Shown piece by piece: positions 21,017 through 33,895 of a DNA stretch of 64,000 bases. Origin of the DNA: Cephalopachus bancanus (taxonomy: Eukaryota; Chordata; Mammalia; Primates; Tarsiidae). Location of the stretch: the NCBI GenBank assembly GCA_027257055.1, contig JAPVLO010000232.1, positions 4,526,001-4,590,000 of the forward strand, written 5' to 3'. Both the position numbers and the translations under genes were made by a program. Each line of letters begins with the position of its first letter. Positions within the stretch are counted from its first letter, which is position 1. A model generated the notes under the pieces. It searched no databases and was not told the origin of the DNA. It saw only the letters and a program-made list of their open reading frames with translations.

Positions 21017-21661
21017 CCGCCCAGAAAGCGTGGAGCGCCCGAACCGTTCTTGTCGCCGCGGGTTCTTCGCTGGCGGTGCGGGGCCTGTGGCTGCTTGGTG
21101 GAGGTGTCCTCGTATAGGCAGCAACCCTGCCTCCCCAGGGCCTGCTGGGCGTTGCACCGTAGGCGTTGCTGCTGCCGTCGGATTCGATAGCCGGCGTAAG
21201 ACGCCGAGCGGTCGCGCCAACGTTGTGCACTGCTAGGCAGCGGGAAGATCTGGCGTGCGCCTCTGTCCGCGGGCTTGTCGGCGGACAGGCTGCGCCCCGC
21301 TTTGCTAATGACAGTGCAGCACTGTCCGTGCACGCAGTACGAGCCCGACGGACACGCGTCGATTCCGCGAGTGAGCTCGTCGAGCAGCCCGGGGCAAGTG
21401 TCGGGGCACTTCAGGCGCAGAAAGGGGGCGCGTCCCTGCTCGCCGAGGAGGGTCTGGTCGCCACGTCGGCGGGGCTGACGGCGGGGCCTCCACGCGCGCT
21501 GCGGCCAGAGCTTCCCAGGGCTCCGCGGGGAGGGGTCCGGGCCGCGCTCAGCGTCGCCGGGCCTGGGACCCGAGTCTCGCCGTGAGGGTCCCGGAGGCCT
21601 CAGTGCAGGCAACTTGAGAGCCTCGGTCCTTGGCTTCGTGAGAGTGTCGCCCGGGGACTTC

Positions 21662-21957
21662 TTTTTTTTTTTTTTTTTGAGTGGGAGTCTCGCTGTCGCC
21701 AGGCAGGAGTGCAGGGGCACGCTCTTGGCCACCGCAACCTTGACCTACTGGGCTCAGGTGATCCTCCCGCCTCAGCCTTCCAAGTAGATGGGACTACAGG
21801 CGCGCGCCACCACTCCCAGCTAATTTTTTGATTTATTGTAAAGACAAGGTCTCACCAAGTAGCCCAGGCTGGTCTCCAACCCCTGGACTCAGGCAATCCT
21901 TTCACCTGCACCTCCCAAAATGTTGGTATGACAGGAGTGAACCACCACGCCTGGCCC
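21662..21957 (-). mobile_element. Alu bounding the CpG island
   Basis: Poly-T, then GAGTGGGAGTCTCGCTGTCG, AATTTTTTGATTTATTGTAA, and an end CACGCCTGGCC. Full-length. Confidence 0.95.
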
Positions 21958-22539
21958 AACTTTTTTTCTTTTTAATATAGCTGGCCCACCTAAGACCATG
22001 AAGCAGAGTGTCTGGGTAGGCGCTCTCAGAATGCTGTATCCCCACTATCTGCCGATGCTGCCACAGCATCTTTCACTCTGGATGTCAGAAGGGTGAGTTC
22101 TCATCACACAGACCTAAGGCTGAAGCACCTATGGATGTTCTGGTGTCTCTCCTTGTGTCTCGGATAAAAACCAAGGCCTGCCTGTGTGCTTTGACAAAAA
22201 ACATGGCCTGAGGGCTGTCGTGTCGGCAAGTGTCTGTTTCTGTCTTGACCTGCCCTGCCACAGGCACTTGAACCTCCTGGAAAGCTGGTTAAAATGCAGA
22301 CTTGGACTCCCTGAGTCTGCCGTGTGGCCTGAGGCCACCTCCTGGGTGATGCCATCTGTGGAGCACACTTTGGAAAGCCGGGGTCTGTGAAACAGTGGCC
22401 TCGGCTCTGGAGACCTCACTGGGCCCCTGTTCATTGGCCCAGGGAACTCCTGCAAGCAAACCTGTCCTTGGTCCCAGTCATGCTCAGCTTGGCTTTCTTC
22501 CTCCATTTTTCCACCAAATATCTTTAAAGAGGAATCTAT

Positions 22540-23165
22540 CAAGATGCAAGTGTCCTGTTCTCTGACTCTCCCTCTCCAGTCTCCTCTGTGGGCTTTTCCT
22601 TCTCTGACCCCTGGAGTGTCCTCTTAGAGTTCTGCCATTCCCCACTTTTACTGCCTTGGCCCTTTCTCTTGGCAACTTCACCCTCTCGCTTCCCCCAGTG
22701 CCACAGGGTACTGTAATCCTTTGTGTGTATGTGTGTACAGCTCCGGTCTGCCTCATGTCAAAACTGAGTCAAGGTTTCCAGCTGCTTTGGAATCTTCACT
22801 GGCATATGCTTGCAAACTCCTCACCATCAGTGCCTCCGTGGCATCACCCACCACCCATTATAGGACTTCCTTTCTGTATGACCTTGTTCACCAGTGCTTC
22901 TCTTTGAGAACTTCCAATCTTCTGAGAACGTCCAGTCTTCTTCCCAGCAGACATATATCTGCTGTTCACATGCTGTCCTGTCTGGCTACCAGGTATCTAG
23001 ATTTCAGCTTTTCCTGTCCGTTCCCTTCGACACCACTTGCCCTGTGAAGGCCTCCTAACGCCTTGGTGTCTTCTGCCTCTGTTTCCTCAACCCATCCTCC
23101 AGCTGCTTCCAGACTGTGGTTGCAAAAACAGACCCCAGCTCTTCCGGTCCCACTGCCATTCCAAG
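22540..23165 (+). repeat. Possible diverged L2 fragment
   Basis: Pyrimidine-rich text with blocks such as CCTTGGCCCTTTCTCTTGGC and GCTGCTTCCAGACTGTGG and a general L2 3'-UTR look. The match is weak. Confidence 0.3.
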
Positions 23166-23169
23166 ATGT

Positions 23170-23610
23170 CTGTTCCGATTATCTAGTACCGCATAAACCA
23201 CCCCAAAATGTAGTGATTGTAAAGCCAAAAGGAAAGACCAACATTTTTCATGCTCACAGTTCTGTATTGACGCACGGCTGCTGTTCTCTGTAGGGCTTTT
23301 CCTGCAGCTCCGTCAGGTGTTGGCGAGGGTTGGAGTCCTCTGAAGGCTTGACTGGGCTGATCCCCGAGATGGCAGGGACAGCCCTTCACTCTTATTCCTT
23401 TTGTGAATAAGAATTCCTTTTGGTCCCTTTTGTGCTGTGCTTCCTCACGGGGTAAATTAAGAGAATGGGAATTCTTAAATGGCCACTGGCTTTCCCTGAA
23501 ACAAGCATTCCAAGGGATCAAGGCAGAAGCTGCAGTGGTCTCAGACGTCCACAGTGCCACCCACGTGTACCACATTCTGTGGGTTCCATAGGACCAAGTC
23601 TGCTTCATTG
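23170..23610. repeat. Old mammalian interspersed repeat, class not assigned
   Basis: Blocks GTACCGCATAAACCACCCCA, CTCACAGTTCTGTATTGACG and GACTGGGCTGATC match the common old repeat that reads tgctgcataacaaaccaccccaaaac ... cacagttctgtgggttgactgggctcagctggg. I cannot name the family with certainty. Confidence 0.5.
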
Positions 23611-23632
23611 TGGGAGGGGATTCACAAAGGCA

Positions 23633-23633
<1 letters not shown>

Positions 23634-23663
<30 letters not shown>
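23634..23663 (+). repeat. (GT)n microsatellite
   Basis: About 14 uninterrupted GT units following CATC. Confidence 0.95.
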
Positions 23664-23666
<3 letters not shown>

Positions 23667-23833
23667 GTATAATCTTTGACCACTAGCTGTACAGTTTTCC
23701 CTGACTTCCTGTGTAAAATTCACACTTGTATGTGAAGCCCCAGTTTACCTCTAGTTTCACCTGCCATTGTCCCCAGTGTCTCCTGAACTCCAGCCACATT
23801 AAACATTCTCTGTTCTCTGAGTTGACAATAACA

Positions 23834-24130
23834 TTTTTTTTTTTTTGAGTTGGAGTCTCACTCTATCACCCAGACTGGAGTGCAGTGGCCGCTCCCGGCC
23901 ACTATAGCCTTGACCTGCTGGGCTCCAGCGATCCTTCCACCTCAGCCTTACAAGTAGCTGGAACTACAGACACGCGCCACCATGCCTGGCTAATTTTTGA
24001 TTTATTGTAGAGATGAGGTCTCGCCAAGTTGCCCAGGCAGGTCTCGAACCCACGGGCTCAGGCAATCCACTCATCTCGGCCTCCCAAAGCGCTGGGATTA
24101 CAGGCTGAGACACTGACACTGAACCCGGCC
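23834..24130 (-). mobile_element. Alu, full-length with target duplication
   Basis: Poly-T, then GAGTTGGAGTCTCACTCTAT, then TTTTTGATTTATTGTAGAGA. It ends ACTGAACCCGGCC and is flanked by GACAATAAC on both sides. A short duplication (ACACTGACACTGA) lies near its end. Confidence 0.96.
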
Positions 24131-26594
24131 GACAATAACTTTCAAAATTCACATCTGTTAATGCTGTTCTGATAACATGGAGTACCCTTTTCTCTTTGGC
24201 CAAATCTTCTTCATCCTCTGGTGGTGTTGAGAGAGAGGACACTGTACAGGGGGAGACGGCATGCTAAGATGTCACCTTTCTGCGTGTAGCTTTCCAGTGA
24301 GCCACTCACACTCCCTTCTCTGCTCCTGCAGCCCTCACCCACACCTCCTCTAATCCACAAGCCAAGTTGCATCATAGTTCTCTGTTTCCATGTTGCTCTT
24401 TCCACAGACAGCATCCTTTGTAAACAGGAACCCAAAATAACTAACTTGTCTCCAGGACCTGTGTCTTGCATGGCGCCTGGCATGTCATATGTACATATAC
24501 TTTCTGTTGGATGAATGGATGAGCTTGACTTGGCCAAATTACACCCCATAACCAGGTAATATTTTTAGCCTGATTTTAAAATATAAACCAGGGACATGTG
24601 TAGACAGGGTTGTGCAGGCCACAACAGGTCAGTCAGTCCCACCGCTCCTGTGCTCCTCTCATCGATGACCTTCCTGTCTTCCTGTCTGGCAGCAGTGGTG
24701 AGTTTAGCTTGTTCTTTTGCACTTTGAAGTTTTACAGTATAATTTCTTTTGTGTCAGCTTCTTTCACGCAACATCATATTCTCAATCCATTCCCTCCTTA
24801 AGCAAACTGGCGGCCCCCACTCCCAAGGTCATCACAATGGTGCAGACTCCATGTCAGCAGAGCGCATTGACGGGGAACATCCAGATATTCTTAGTGGTCA
24901 TGCCAACATTTTAATCGTCTCTTCATAAAACTAAAGTTGTGCAGTGCAGTTATGACTGCGTCTCCCAGACCTGTTTTTTCTTCTTCCCACTGTCCGAGTC
25001 CAAAATTCTCACATCTGCGAGTGACGTTGTTTTAGCAGCTGTGTGAGCCTCCCTCCAAGCCTCTTCTCTTGTGAGGAAGGACCCATTGCTGTGGGAGGTT
25101 CATCGTCTTTGCCCCAGTGTTGTCAACGGGGAAAGCTGCCAAGCTGTTCTAAAAGCTGTTTTTGTTTCTAGTTCTGGCCTCTCAGGCCTATGTCGAAGCA
25201 TTTATAAAATCCACTTAACCAAGTTGTGGACAAAAAAGTAAATATCATGACTCCTGTGGGTTGCTACCTGATCTGTCTCCAGTTTCCAGCCCTACAGAGA
25301 TTGGTCACTTGGTGATTTTAAAATCTGTTTTCCTTGTCACACAGGGCTCCTTTCTCATCTTTACCTCACATAGGTCTCGAGATATTTGGAGCATAGGGAG
25401 GGCACATGACGAATGCTTATGGTGTCTTTACAGAGTCAGTATTCTTGCTACTTGTTTCGTGGGTCAGATCCACGCAATGCCCCAGGATATTGATGGATCT
25501 GTGAACTCCAACTCTTCCAGGCATTATTCAAAGACAGTTTTTTTTTTTGTTTTTTTCAGTTTGTTGTAGATAATGAGCATAAAGTTTTGGCAAGGAAAGC
25601 AACCATCTTGACCAGAACACGAGTAGCATAGGAGCAATGACTTTGTCTATGAGCCACAGTGTCCTCCACACTAGATGACATCTGATTCTTAATGCATGCT
25701 CAGGGAGTGACAGCAGGAAGGGAGGGAGGATGGAAAGGAGAAGTAAAGGGAGGGAAGGAAGAGGACCTTTCAAAAAACCAGCTCCCCTTGAGGGGAATCT
25801 CAGGATTGGAAACAGTATCTGCTAGAGAAGCAGGAAGATCCCCGAAGACACAGACCTCAGTACCTGGCTGCAAAAGCCCTGGGACTTTCCACCTTGTGCG
25901 CTGGAGCTAGTCTGGGCTATCTCTGCACCTCACCCTTCTCCCTTCACGGCTGCTGAGCTGACGTTTGTTAAACTGTGTTATTGAGATGACAGAACTACCT
26001 GTGAGGAGAAGAAACTGTTTATCTCACCCTTGGAAAGAGAGTGGTAACTGGGAGCCACGTTCTCTTGGCTCTGCACTTGAGTCACAGATGGCAGGCTTCC
26101 CCACTCCTGACCGTGCCTCTACCTCCCCCCTGCCTTTTATAACTGATTATGTTTTAAGGGGAAAAACCCCAACCCGTGGGATCATTTAGTCTTCCTGCCC
26201 TGGCTACCCCCTCCCCTGATTCAGGCACTTGATGTGTGAAGATGTTACTGGTTCACTCTCCACATGCCATGCTTATGCTTTGCTCTGTTGTTGGTGGAGA
26301 GGGAGGGAGCACATCCTAGTCTTTGACAGTTTCCATCTATACAGTGCTGCCGTACAAGCTCACTTCCCTGCATTGGTCACACAGATGGAGATTACTAGAC
26401 CCAGGTGGAGTAAGAGGGGCAAAAAGATTACATGGATTTTGTAAGGCTCACACTTTGGAACGCCCAAGAAGCCAGGCAGGGAAGATAAACGGGAACAACT
26501 GATTCTGAAGTCAAATGTGTGAACCTGACTGAAAATCACAGGAGTTTCACTGGGGAATTCGAAGGGCTGAGCTCTGTCTAAATACGTTCAAATT

Positions 26595-27660
26595 CGCACT
26601 TTCAAAATTGCCCTTAATTGTGGTAACAGACACGTGACATTGGCCATTGTGACCATTTTCAAGTGTACGGTTCAGTAGCATTAAGCACATTCATGCTGTT
26701 GTGCAACCATCGCCACGATTCATGTCCAGTGCGCTTTTCATCTTTCAAAACTGAAGCTCTATACCCATTAAACAATAACTCCTCATTCTCCTCCCAGCCC
26801 TGGCGAGCTTCCTTCCAACCTTCTGCCTCTAAGAAGCTGACAGCTCCGGGCACTGCATGTAAGTGGAATCACACAGCACCTCTCCTTGGTGACTGGCTTA
26901 TTTGACTTAACATAATGTCTCCAAGGCTCAGCTGTGTCATAGCATGGGTCAGAATTTCCTTCCTTCCAGTAGTGGCACGATCACCGCTCACCACAGCCTC
27001 AGACTCCTGGACTCCAGCAATCCTGCCTTCACCTCCTAAGTAGCTGGGACTATAGGTGTATGCTACAACACCTGGCTATTTGTGTGTGTGTGTGTGTAGA
27101 GACAGGGTCTCACTATATTGCCTAGGCTGACCTCAAACTCCTGGGCTCAAGCAGTCCTCCTGCCTTGGCCTCCCAAAGTGCTGGGGTTACAGGCAAGAGC
27201 CACCACACCCGGCCCCATTTCAAGGCTAAATAGGATTCCATTTTAAATATGTAACACATTTTGTTTACACAACCATCCATCAATGGACACTGGGTTGCTT
27301 CTATCTTTTGACTATTGTGGATAATGCTGCAGTGAACATGGGTATGCAAATGTCTCTTTGAGACTCTTCTTTCCATACTTTTGGGGATATACCTAGATGT
27401 AAAATTGACCAAATGGTGGTTCTGTGTTTGCTTTTTTCCATAGTAGCTGCACTGTTTTATATCTCCCGTCAACAGTGCACAGTGTTCAATTTCTCCACAT
27501 CCTTGCTACTTCTTGCTGTTTTTCTGTTTTTTGTATTGTACCTTCCTAATGAGTGTGAGGTGGCGTCATTCTGGTTTTGATTTGCATTTCCCTAATGATG
27601 AGTATTTTGAGCATCTTTTCATGTATACCTTCTTTGGAGAAATATCTATTAGAGTCTTTC
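26595..27660 (-). repeat. L1M 3' end, interrupted by an old Alu
   Basis: The plus strand shows the reverse complement of an L1M ORF2 end/3' UTR. Landmarks are GTACGGTTCAGTAGCATTAA, CCCATTAAACAATAACTCCT, GTGGATAATGCTGCAGTGAA, CCGTCAACAGTGCACAGTG, TTTGATTTGCATTTCCCTAA and GAGCATCTTTTCATGTAT. An Alu occupies 26970-27214. The reading frame is destroyed. Confidence 0.88.
26970..27214 (-). mobile_element. Old Alu (J-like), 5' arm incomplete, inside L1
   Basis: Begins in the middle of the second arm (GTGGCACGATCACCGCTCAC) and contains TTTGTGTGTGTGTGTGTGTAG in place of the A-rich linker (20 or fewer bases matched here). It ends CCACCACACCCGGCC. It lacks the lineage-specific TTTATTGTAG tail of the younger Alus. 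Confidence 0.88.
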
Positions 27661-27849
27661 AGATTCACATTTTTAAAGCATGGTATGCACCAATCTCTGA
27701 GTCAGATTCCTTCTACAGGCTGCTGGCTGTGATTCCGTGTCATGCCCTCAGTCGCAGAGCAAGAAACAGGAGGCTGCCTTGAATACCCCTCATCTGGCAC
27801 CTGTTCACTCTACCCCACCATCTTACCAACATGTCTCCCTTGGAATTGG

Positions 27850-28262
27850 TGACACTTTTCGCATTTTCTTCATTTAAACATTTTTTTCTGAATTTGTAAT
27901 ACACATGCCAATGGTACACAGTTCAAAAAGTAAAAGGGTCACCAGTTTAAAAGGATGTTCCTTCCCTCTCCTGAACCCCAGTAGCCCATGGCTCCCACTT
28001 TGAGGCAACAATTGTTGCCAGTGTTTTGTGCATTCTTCCATTTACTGGACAAGGGTTAGGGTTTTTTCCTTCACTCTGGTGCTATTTTTTCTAACTGTAG
28101 ATATTGGAGAATATTCCATATTAGGCACTGTGGTATTCTTTTTAATACATAACATTCTATTTATGATATACCATCTTTTATTGAACTGGTTCCTTGTGGT
28201 TGGACTGTTAGGTGGTTTCCAGTCTCTTGCTCTAACAAACAGCACTGGCAGGTGTTTTGAGT
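27850..28262. repeat. HAL1/L1-like fragment
   Basis: Blocks AATGGTACACAGTTCAAAAA, CTGAACCCCAGTAGCC and TTTTGTGCATTCTTCC, with GGTTTCCAGTCTC, look like the common old LINE text (acagttcaaaaagt ... ccagtctcttgc). No frame is left. Confidence 0.5.
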
Positions 28263-28734
28263 GAACTAAATAGACAACTGGCAGTTACTTAGCTGTGAAA
28301 CTTAGTCATGTTACTTGACTGACTTAAGTTTTAGATTCATAACTGTAGCATTAATAGTACTAGCTTTCGAAGGATACTTCTTCCTAAATCTCCCTATAGC
28401 CAGATAATTTTTAAAAACCCAAACTCAAAAATCAAGAAGTGCCAAAGCAGATACTGTACATTGCTCAATACTTGCGTACAATATACAATATTATGTAGTA
28501 TACCTTATGCACTGCCTGAAAACCTTCGCCTTAGAGTAATTCTGCATAGACCCATTATCACTAGGAAATGACATTCCAGCCAAGCCAGAGTTTCCTGGTA
28601 ACACATCAGTTGAGAGCTGAAGTTTGTTGTACTGAAATGATTTTGGTTGGAAGTCTTTGTGCCGTTCCCTGCTTTATCACGTAGAATATCCTAAACATGG
28701 CCGTCCTTGTCTGATACGCAGTACCGTGGCTTTA

Positions 28735-29060
28735 AGCATCCTCACTGCAGAGCTCCTGATGACCCTGGTCCAAGAGCCCTGAGTGGAATAGCCTCCATTT
28801 CCTCTAGGAACCCGTCTCTGATGGCTGAATATGAGTTGGAGCTCCCGCACTGCCCTCTAGTGCCCTGTAGTCCCCCACCCCAATGAGTGTTGAAGTCATT
28901 TCCTTCCCTCTCCCCCACACCCTGTATGTGAGCAAGGACGCCTTTGTGAGGGCAAGGGTGACGCTCTTGCCACTTTGGGGTATCCAGTGCCTAGCCTACA
29001 ATAGTCACCGTAAGTGTTTGTTGAGAGAGTGAGTCACTAAATAAAGGGAGGAGCGAATGA
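28735..29060 (+). repeat. L2 3' end
   Basis: Ends with CAGTGCCTAGCCTACAATAG ... GTAAGTGTTTGTTGAGAGAG, the L2 3' terminus pattern (cagtgcctagcacatagtagg ... tttgttgaatgaatg). Confidence 0.65.
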
Positions 29061-29398
29061 ATAGACTCCTGTATCCTTGGGTTTCTTCTCTGTGTCTTAC
29101 GGCGTTTACTTTTGTCTCCTTTCACGCTGGTGCTGTGTTTATGTTTACCATGTTGACCTTTAGTCATTGTCCCCTTCTGGCTCTCTGCAGCCTGGGAAGC
29201 CCAGCTGACTCGGTATGTAAGATGGGGTTTAGAGATGAATACGGAATGGAGGGAGCTCTGTGATCCAAGCTCACATCTTTAGTGTATGGTCTTTTGGATA
29301 GGTGTTTTGGGAATTCAAAGATGTGTTTTATTTCCTTCCTGGCTCTTGTATGCTGAATTACCAGTCAGCTGATTGCTAGGTTAAAAAGGTACTGCTGA

Positions 29399-29694
29399 GC
29401 CGGGCTCGGTGGCTCAGCCTGTAATCCCGCGCCTTTGGGAGGCTGAGGTGAGTGGATTGCCTCAGCCCGCGGGTTCGAGACCCGCCTGGGCAGCGAGACC
29501 TCATCTCTACAATAAATCAAAAATTCAGCCGGGCATGGTAGCGCGTGCCTGTAATTCCGGCTACTTGGAAGGCTGAGGCAGAAGGATCGCCAGAGCCCAG
29601 CAGATCGAGGCTGCTGTGGCCGGAAGCGGCCACTGCACTCCAGTCTGGGCGACCGAGTGAGACTCCAACTCAAAAAAAATAAATTAATTAATTA
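29399..29694 (+). mobile_element. Alu, full-length with target duplication
   Basis: GCCGGGCTCGGTGGCTCAGC at the start, CTACAATAAATCAAAAATTC in the centre and GACTCCAACTC at the end. TTAAAAAGGTACTGCTG flanks it on both sides. Confidence 0.97.
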
Positions 29695-29874
29695 AAAAGG
29701 TACTGCTGTTTTGTAAGTCTACAAAAGATTCATTAAGAGTCTAGTTGTGTGACCAGCACAATGCTTGGAAATACAGATCTTATATCACAATGCTTGCACG
29801 TGGTCAGAGCTTGAGTGACAGGAAGGAAAGCTCAAACCATGTTCCTGCTCTCCTCAACAATAGTTCAAGTATGA

Positions 29875-30172
29875 GGCCAGGAGTGGTGCCTCACGCCTTT
29901 AATCTCAGCACTTTGGGAGGCCAAGATAAGAGGATTACCTGAGCCCAGAAGTTTGAGACCATCCTGGGCAACTTGGTGAGATCCCATCTCTACAATAAAT
30001 CAGCAAATTAGCCAGGTGTAGTGGCATGCATCTGTAGTCCCAGCTACTTGGGAGGCTAAGCGGGGAGGGTCACCTGAACCCAGCAGTTCGAGGCTGTGAT
30101 AGCTGTGAGCACACCACTGCATTCCAACGAGGTAACACAGTGAGAATCCCACTCAGAAATAAGAAAAAAAAA
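29875..30172 (+). mobile_element. Alu, full-length
   Basis: GGCCAGGAGTGGTGCCTCAC at the start, CTACAATAAATCAGCAAATT in the centre, and an A-rich end after GAATCCCACTCAG. Confidence 0.95.
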
Positions 30173-30189
30173 GGCTAAAGAATGGAGCA

Positions 30190-30610
<421 letters not shown>

Positions 30611-30769
30611 CAAGGTGCTATAAAGTTGAGAGCTTGACTGACACCTATCTCCATTTGGTTTCCTAGATACTGCGGTCATAACAGCTCTGCTCCACTGACC
30701 CAGAGGCTTCCAGTTTCTACAGAGCAGCAAGACAGCATGGAAGAAATGACTGAGTCATGAGACCCCAGT

Positions 30770-31200
30770 GGGTGCTGACTCCCCTCTCCCTCACCCACCA
30801 CTCCACCCTGTCCACATGCTCCAGCTGCCCTGGCCTCCTCTGTCTCTGCAGCCAGTGCTTGTCCTATCCCAGAGCCCTTGCATGCCCTGCTCCCTCGGCG
30901 GGGACACCTGCCCCAGCAAGTCCCTGGCTTCTCCCTGCTTCCATCAGGACTCTGCTGGCATATTAGCTCCTCAGAGAGACCTTTCTGGGCCACCTTATAT
31001 GAAATAGCATCACGATGCTGGAGCTCACCTCACCCTGCTTTACTTTCTTAATTTTACCCTTACCTAACAGGATATTATCATTCTATATATTTAGCTTGTC
31101 ATGTCTGTCTCTTCCACCCAGTAATTAACTTCTGGGCTTTGTGTTCCCCCAGGGCCTAGGTCAGTACCTGGCACATGGTAGCGCCAGCAGAGCCTGCTGG
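30770..31200 (+). repeat. L2 3' UTR fragment
   Basis: CAGAGCCCTTGCATGCCCTG, then a CCTCAGAGAGACCTTTCTGG block, TTTACTTTCTTAATTTTACC, and finally CAGTACCTGGCACATGGTAG. This is the standard L2 order (gccttccctgacc ... gtgcctggcacatagtagg). Confidence 0.75.
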
Positions 31201-31239
31201 TGAACAGACACTTTTATCATGTCCCTGTTCTTTAATGAG

Positions 31240-31420
31240 TGATGTGTATTGAACAGCAGTCCTGTGCAGGCATTTTGTCAGGAGTTTTGCATTCTAGTGC
31301 CTCATAGAAGACTTTAAGCAGACCTAAGGGGGGCGTATATTATTTTATTTTCATTTACAGACACAGATAAAGAACCAGAGTTTGGAGAGGTTAGAACCGC
31401 TCCTAGCAGCTGATTGCTGA
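31240..31420 (+). repeat. MIR-like fragment
   Basis: TATTTTATTTTCATTTACAG ... AAAGAACCAGAGTTTGGAGA resembles the MIR body. It abuts the 59-bp minisatellite. Confidence 0.5.
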
Positions 31421-31424
31421 GCCA

Positions 31425-33895
31425 AGTCCCGACCCTGTGGTCTGACTTGTGTCCCACACTCCTCCCTGCTGGTGGCTGAGCCGGGACCCAGCACTGTGGT
31501 CTGACTAGCTGCCCAGATTCCATCCTGATGGAGGCTGAGCCGGACCTAGCCCTGTGGTCTGACTTGGGGCCCACGCTTGACTCTGCTGGTGGCTGAGCCA
31601 GGCTGTGGGCCTGTGGTCTCACGTGAGGCCCACGCTCTTCCCTGCTGATGGCTGCGCTGGGCCCCAGCCCTATAGTCTGACTTGCAGCCCAGGCTCCTCC
31701 CTGCTGGTGACTGACCTGGGCCCTGGCCCTGCGGTCTGACTTGAGCCCCATGCCTCCTACCTGCAGGTGGCTAAGCCAGGCCCCAGCACTGTAGTCTGTC
31801 TTGAGGCCCACACTCCTCCCTGGCTGAGCGGCCTAGCCCTGTGGTCTGACTTGTGGCCCTGGCTCCATCCTGCTGGTGGCTGAGCTGGGTCCCAGCCCTG
31901 TGGTCTGATTGAGGCCCACACTCCTCCCTGCTGGTACTGAGCCAGGCCCTGGCCCTGTGGTGTGACCTGTGGCCTACACTCCTCCCTGCTGGTGGCTGAG
32001 CCAGGTTCTGGCCCAGTGTTCTGATCGGTACCCACGCTCCTCCTTGGATGAGCTGGGCCCCAGCCCTGTGGTCAGACTTCTGGCCAAAAATCCTCCCTGC
32101 TGGTGGCTGAACCGAGTCCTGGCCCTATAGTTTGACTTCTGGTCCACACACCCCGCTGCTAGTGGCTAAGCTGGGACCCAGCCCTGTGGTCTGACTTGTG
32201 GACCACGCTTTTTCCTGCTGGTGACTGAGCTGGGCCCCAGCCCTGGGGTCTAACTTGTGGCCTAGGCTCTTACCTGCTGGCGGCTGAGTTGAGCCCCGGC
32301 CTGTGATCTGACTTGTGCCCACGCTCCTCCCTGCTGGTGGCTGAACCAGGCCACGGCCCTGTGATCTGACTTATGGCCCCCTCTCCTCCGTGCTGGTGGC
32401 TGAACCGATCCATGGCCCTGTGGTCTGACTTGAGGCCTCCTATCTGCAGGTTGCTGAGCCGGGCCCAGGCCCTATAGTCTGATTTGAGGCCCACAATCTT
32501 CTCTGGCTGAGCAGGGCCCAGCCCTGCGGTCTGACTTGTGGCCTATGCTCCTCCCTGCTGGTGGCTGAACCAGGCCATGGTCCTGTGGTCTGACTTTAGG
32601 CCTACACTCCTCCCTGCTGGTGGCTAAGCCTGTCCCTGGCATGTGGTCTGACTTGAGGCCCATGCTCCTCCCTTGCTGAGCTGAGTCCTGGCTCCGTGGT
32701 CTGCCTTGTGGTCTACGCTCCTCCCTGCTGGTGCCTGAGCCGGGCCCTGGCCCTGTGGTCTGACTTGAGGCCCACGCTCCTCTACTGGTGGCTGAACCCG
32801 GCCCCAGCCTGTGGTCTGACTGTGGCCTATGTTCCTCCCTGCTGGTGGCTGAGCCAGGCCCTGGCTCTGTGGTCTGACTTGAGGCCCACGTTCCTCCCTA
32901 CTGGTACTAAGCCAGGTCCCAACCCCATGGTCTGACTTGTGGCCTATGTTCCTCCCTGCTGGTGGCTGAGCCAGGCCCTGGCCCTGTGGTCTGACTTGTG
33001 GGCCACTCTCCTCCGTGCTGGTGGCTGAGCCACGCCCTGGCCCTCTGGTCTGACTTGAGGCCCATGCTCCTCCCTGCTGACAGCCGAACCAGGCCATAGC
33101 CCTATGGTTTGACTTGTGGCCTGCACATCTCCCTGCTGGTGGCTGAAGCAGGCCATGTTCCTGTGGTCTGACTTTAGGCCTACGCTCCTCCCTGCTGGTG
33201 GCTAAACCCGTCCCTGGCATGTGGTCTGACTTGTGGCTCATGCTCATCTCTGCTGGTGGCTAAGCTGGGCCCCAGCCCTGTGGTCTGACTTGCAGCCCAC
33301 TCTCCTCCAAGCTGGTAGCTGAGCCAGGCCCCAGCATGTGGTCTGACTTGAGGCCCATGCTCCTCCCTGCTGATGACTGAGCCAGGCGCTGGTCCTGTGG
33401 TCTGACTTGCGGCCTATGCTCCTCCCTCGCTGAGCTGAGTCCTGGCTCTGTGGTCTGACTTGTGGTCTACGCTCCTCCCTGCTGGTGGCTGAGCTGAGTC
33501 CTGGCCCTGTCATCTGACTTGAGGCCCACGCTTCTCCCTGCTGGTGGCTGAACCAGGCCCTGGCCCTGTGGTCTGACTTAAGGCCCACGTTCCTCCCTAC
33601 TGGTACTGAGCCAGGTCCCAACCTGTGGTCTGACTTGTGACCCACACTCCTCCCTGCTGGTGGCAGCGCCACGCCCTGGCCCTGTGGTCTGACTTGTGGC
33701 CCACGCTCCTCTCTGCTGGTGGCTGAGCTAGGCCCTGGCCCTGTGGTCTGACTTGTGGCCCAGGCTTCTTCCTGCTGGTGGCTGAGCCAGGCCCCGGCCC
33801 TGTGGTTTGATTTGAGGCCTACACTCCTTCCTGCTGGAAGCAGAGTCAGGTCCTGGCTCTCTGGTCTGACTTGTGCCCACGCTCACCTCTGTTGT
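31425..33895 (+). repeat. 59-bp minisatellite array
   Basis: Tandem array of a unit of about 59 bp. In order, the unit has CTGTGGTCTGACTTGTGG, then CCCACGCTCCTCCCTGCTGG, then TGGCTGAGCCAGGCCCTGGC. By length there are about 42 units. Variants include units with TTGAGG for TTGTGG, units lacking part of CTGGTGGC, and higher-order pairs. The minus strand is almost free of stops in the unit frames, so long minus-strand open frames run through the array. The repeat is not a gene: no start context, homolog or splice structure is visible. Confidence 0.95.

Larger units (their letters stand above)
20657..21020 (-). promoter_or_regulatory. SLC35B4: SLC35B4 5' UTR and core promoter region
   Basis: No TATA box is seen. 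The segment holds two ZNF143-type motifs and a TCTCGCGAGA element, described separately. The start site cannot be fixed by eye. I expect it between about 20,700 and 20,900 from the spacing of these motifs. Confidence 0.6.
20000..21660. promoter_or_regulatory. SLC35B4: CpG island over SLC35B4 exon 1
   Basis: Dense CpG and GC-rich sequence starts about 20,024 and stops at the Alu at 21,662, against AT-richer sequence on both sides. It contains the start codon, the 5' UTR region, the donor of intron 1 and about 800 bp upstream of the presumed start site. This is typical of a housekeeping promoter. Long open frames on both strands here are a by-product of high GC. Confidence 0.9.

Noticed and set aside
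20235..21230. 331-codon minus-strand open frame and 263-codon plus-strand frame in the CpG island
   Set aside because: GC-rich DNA lacks stop codons. The frames ignore the splice structure of SLC35B4 exon 1 and resemble no family.
20872..21732. 286-codon minus frame with Cys-rich text (C-P-D-T-C-P, C-P-S-G-S-Y-C)
   Set aside because: It starts in an Alu poly-A and lies wholly in the CpG island. The Cys pattern matches no domain I know.
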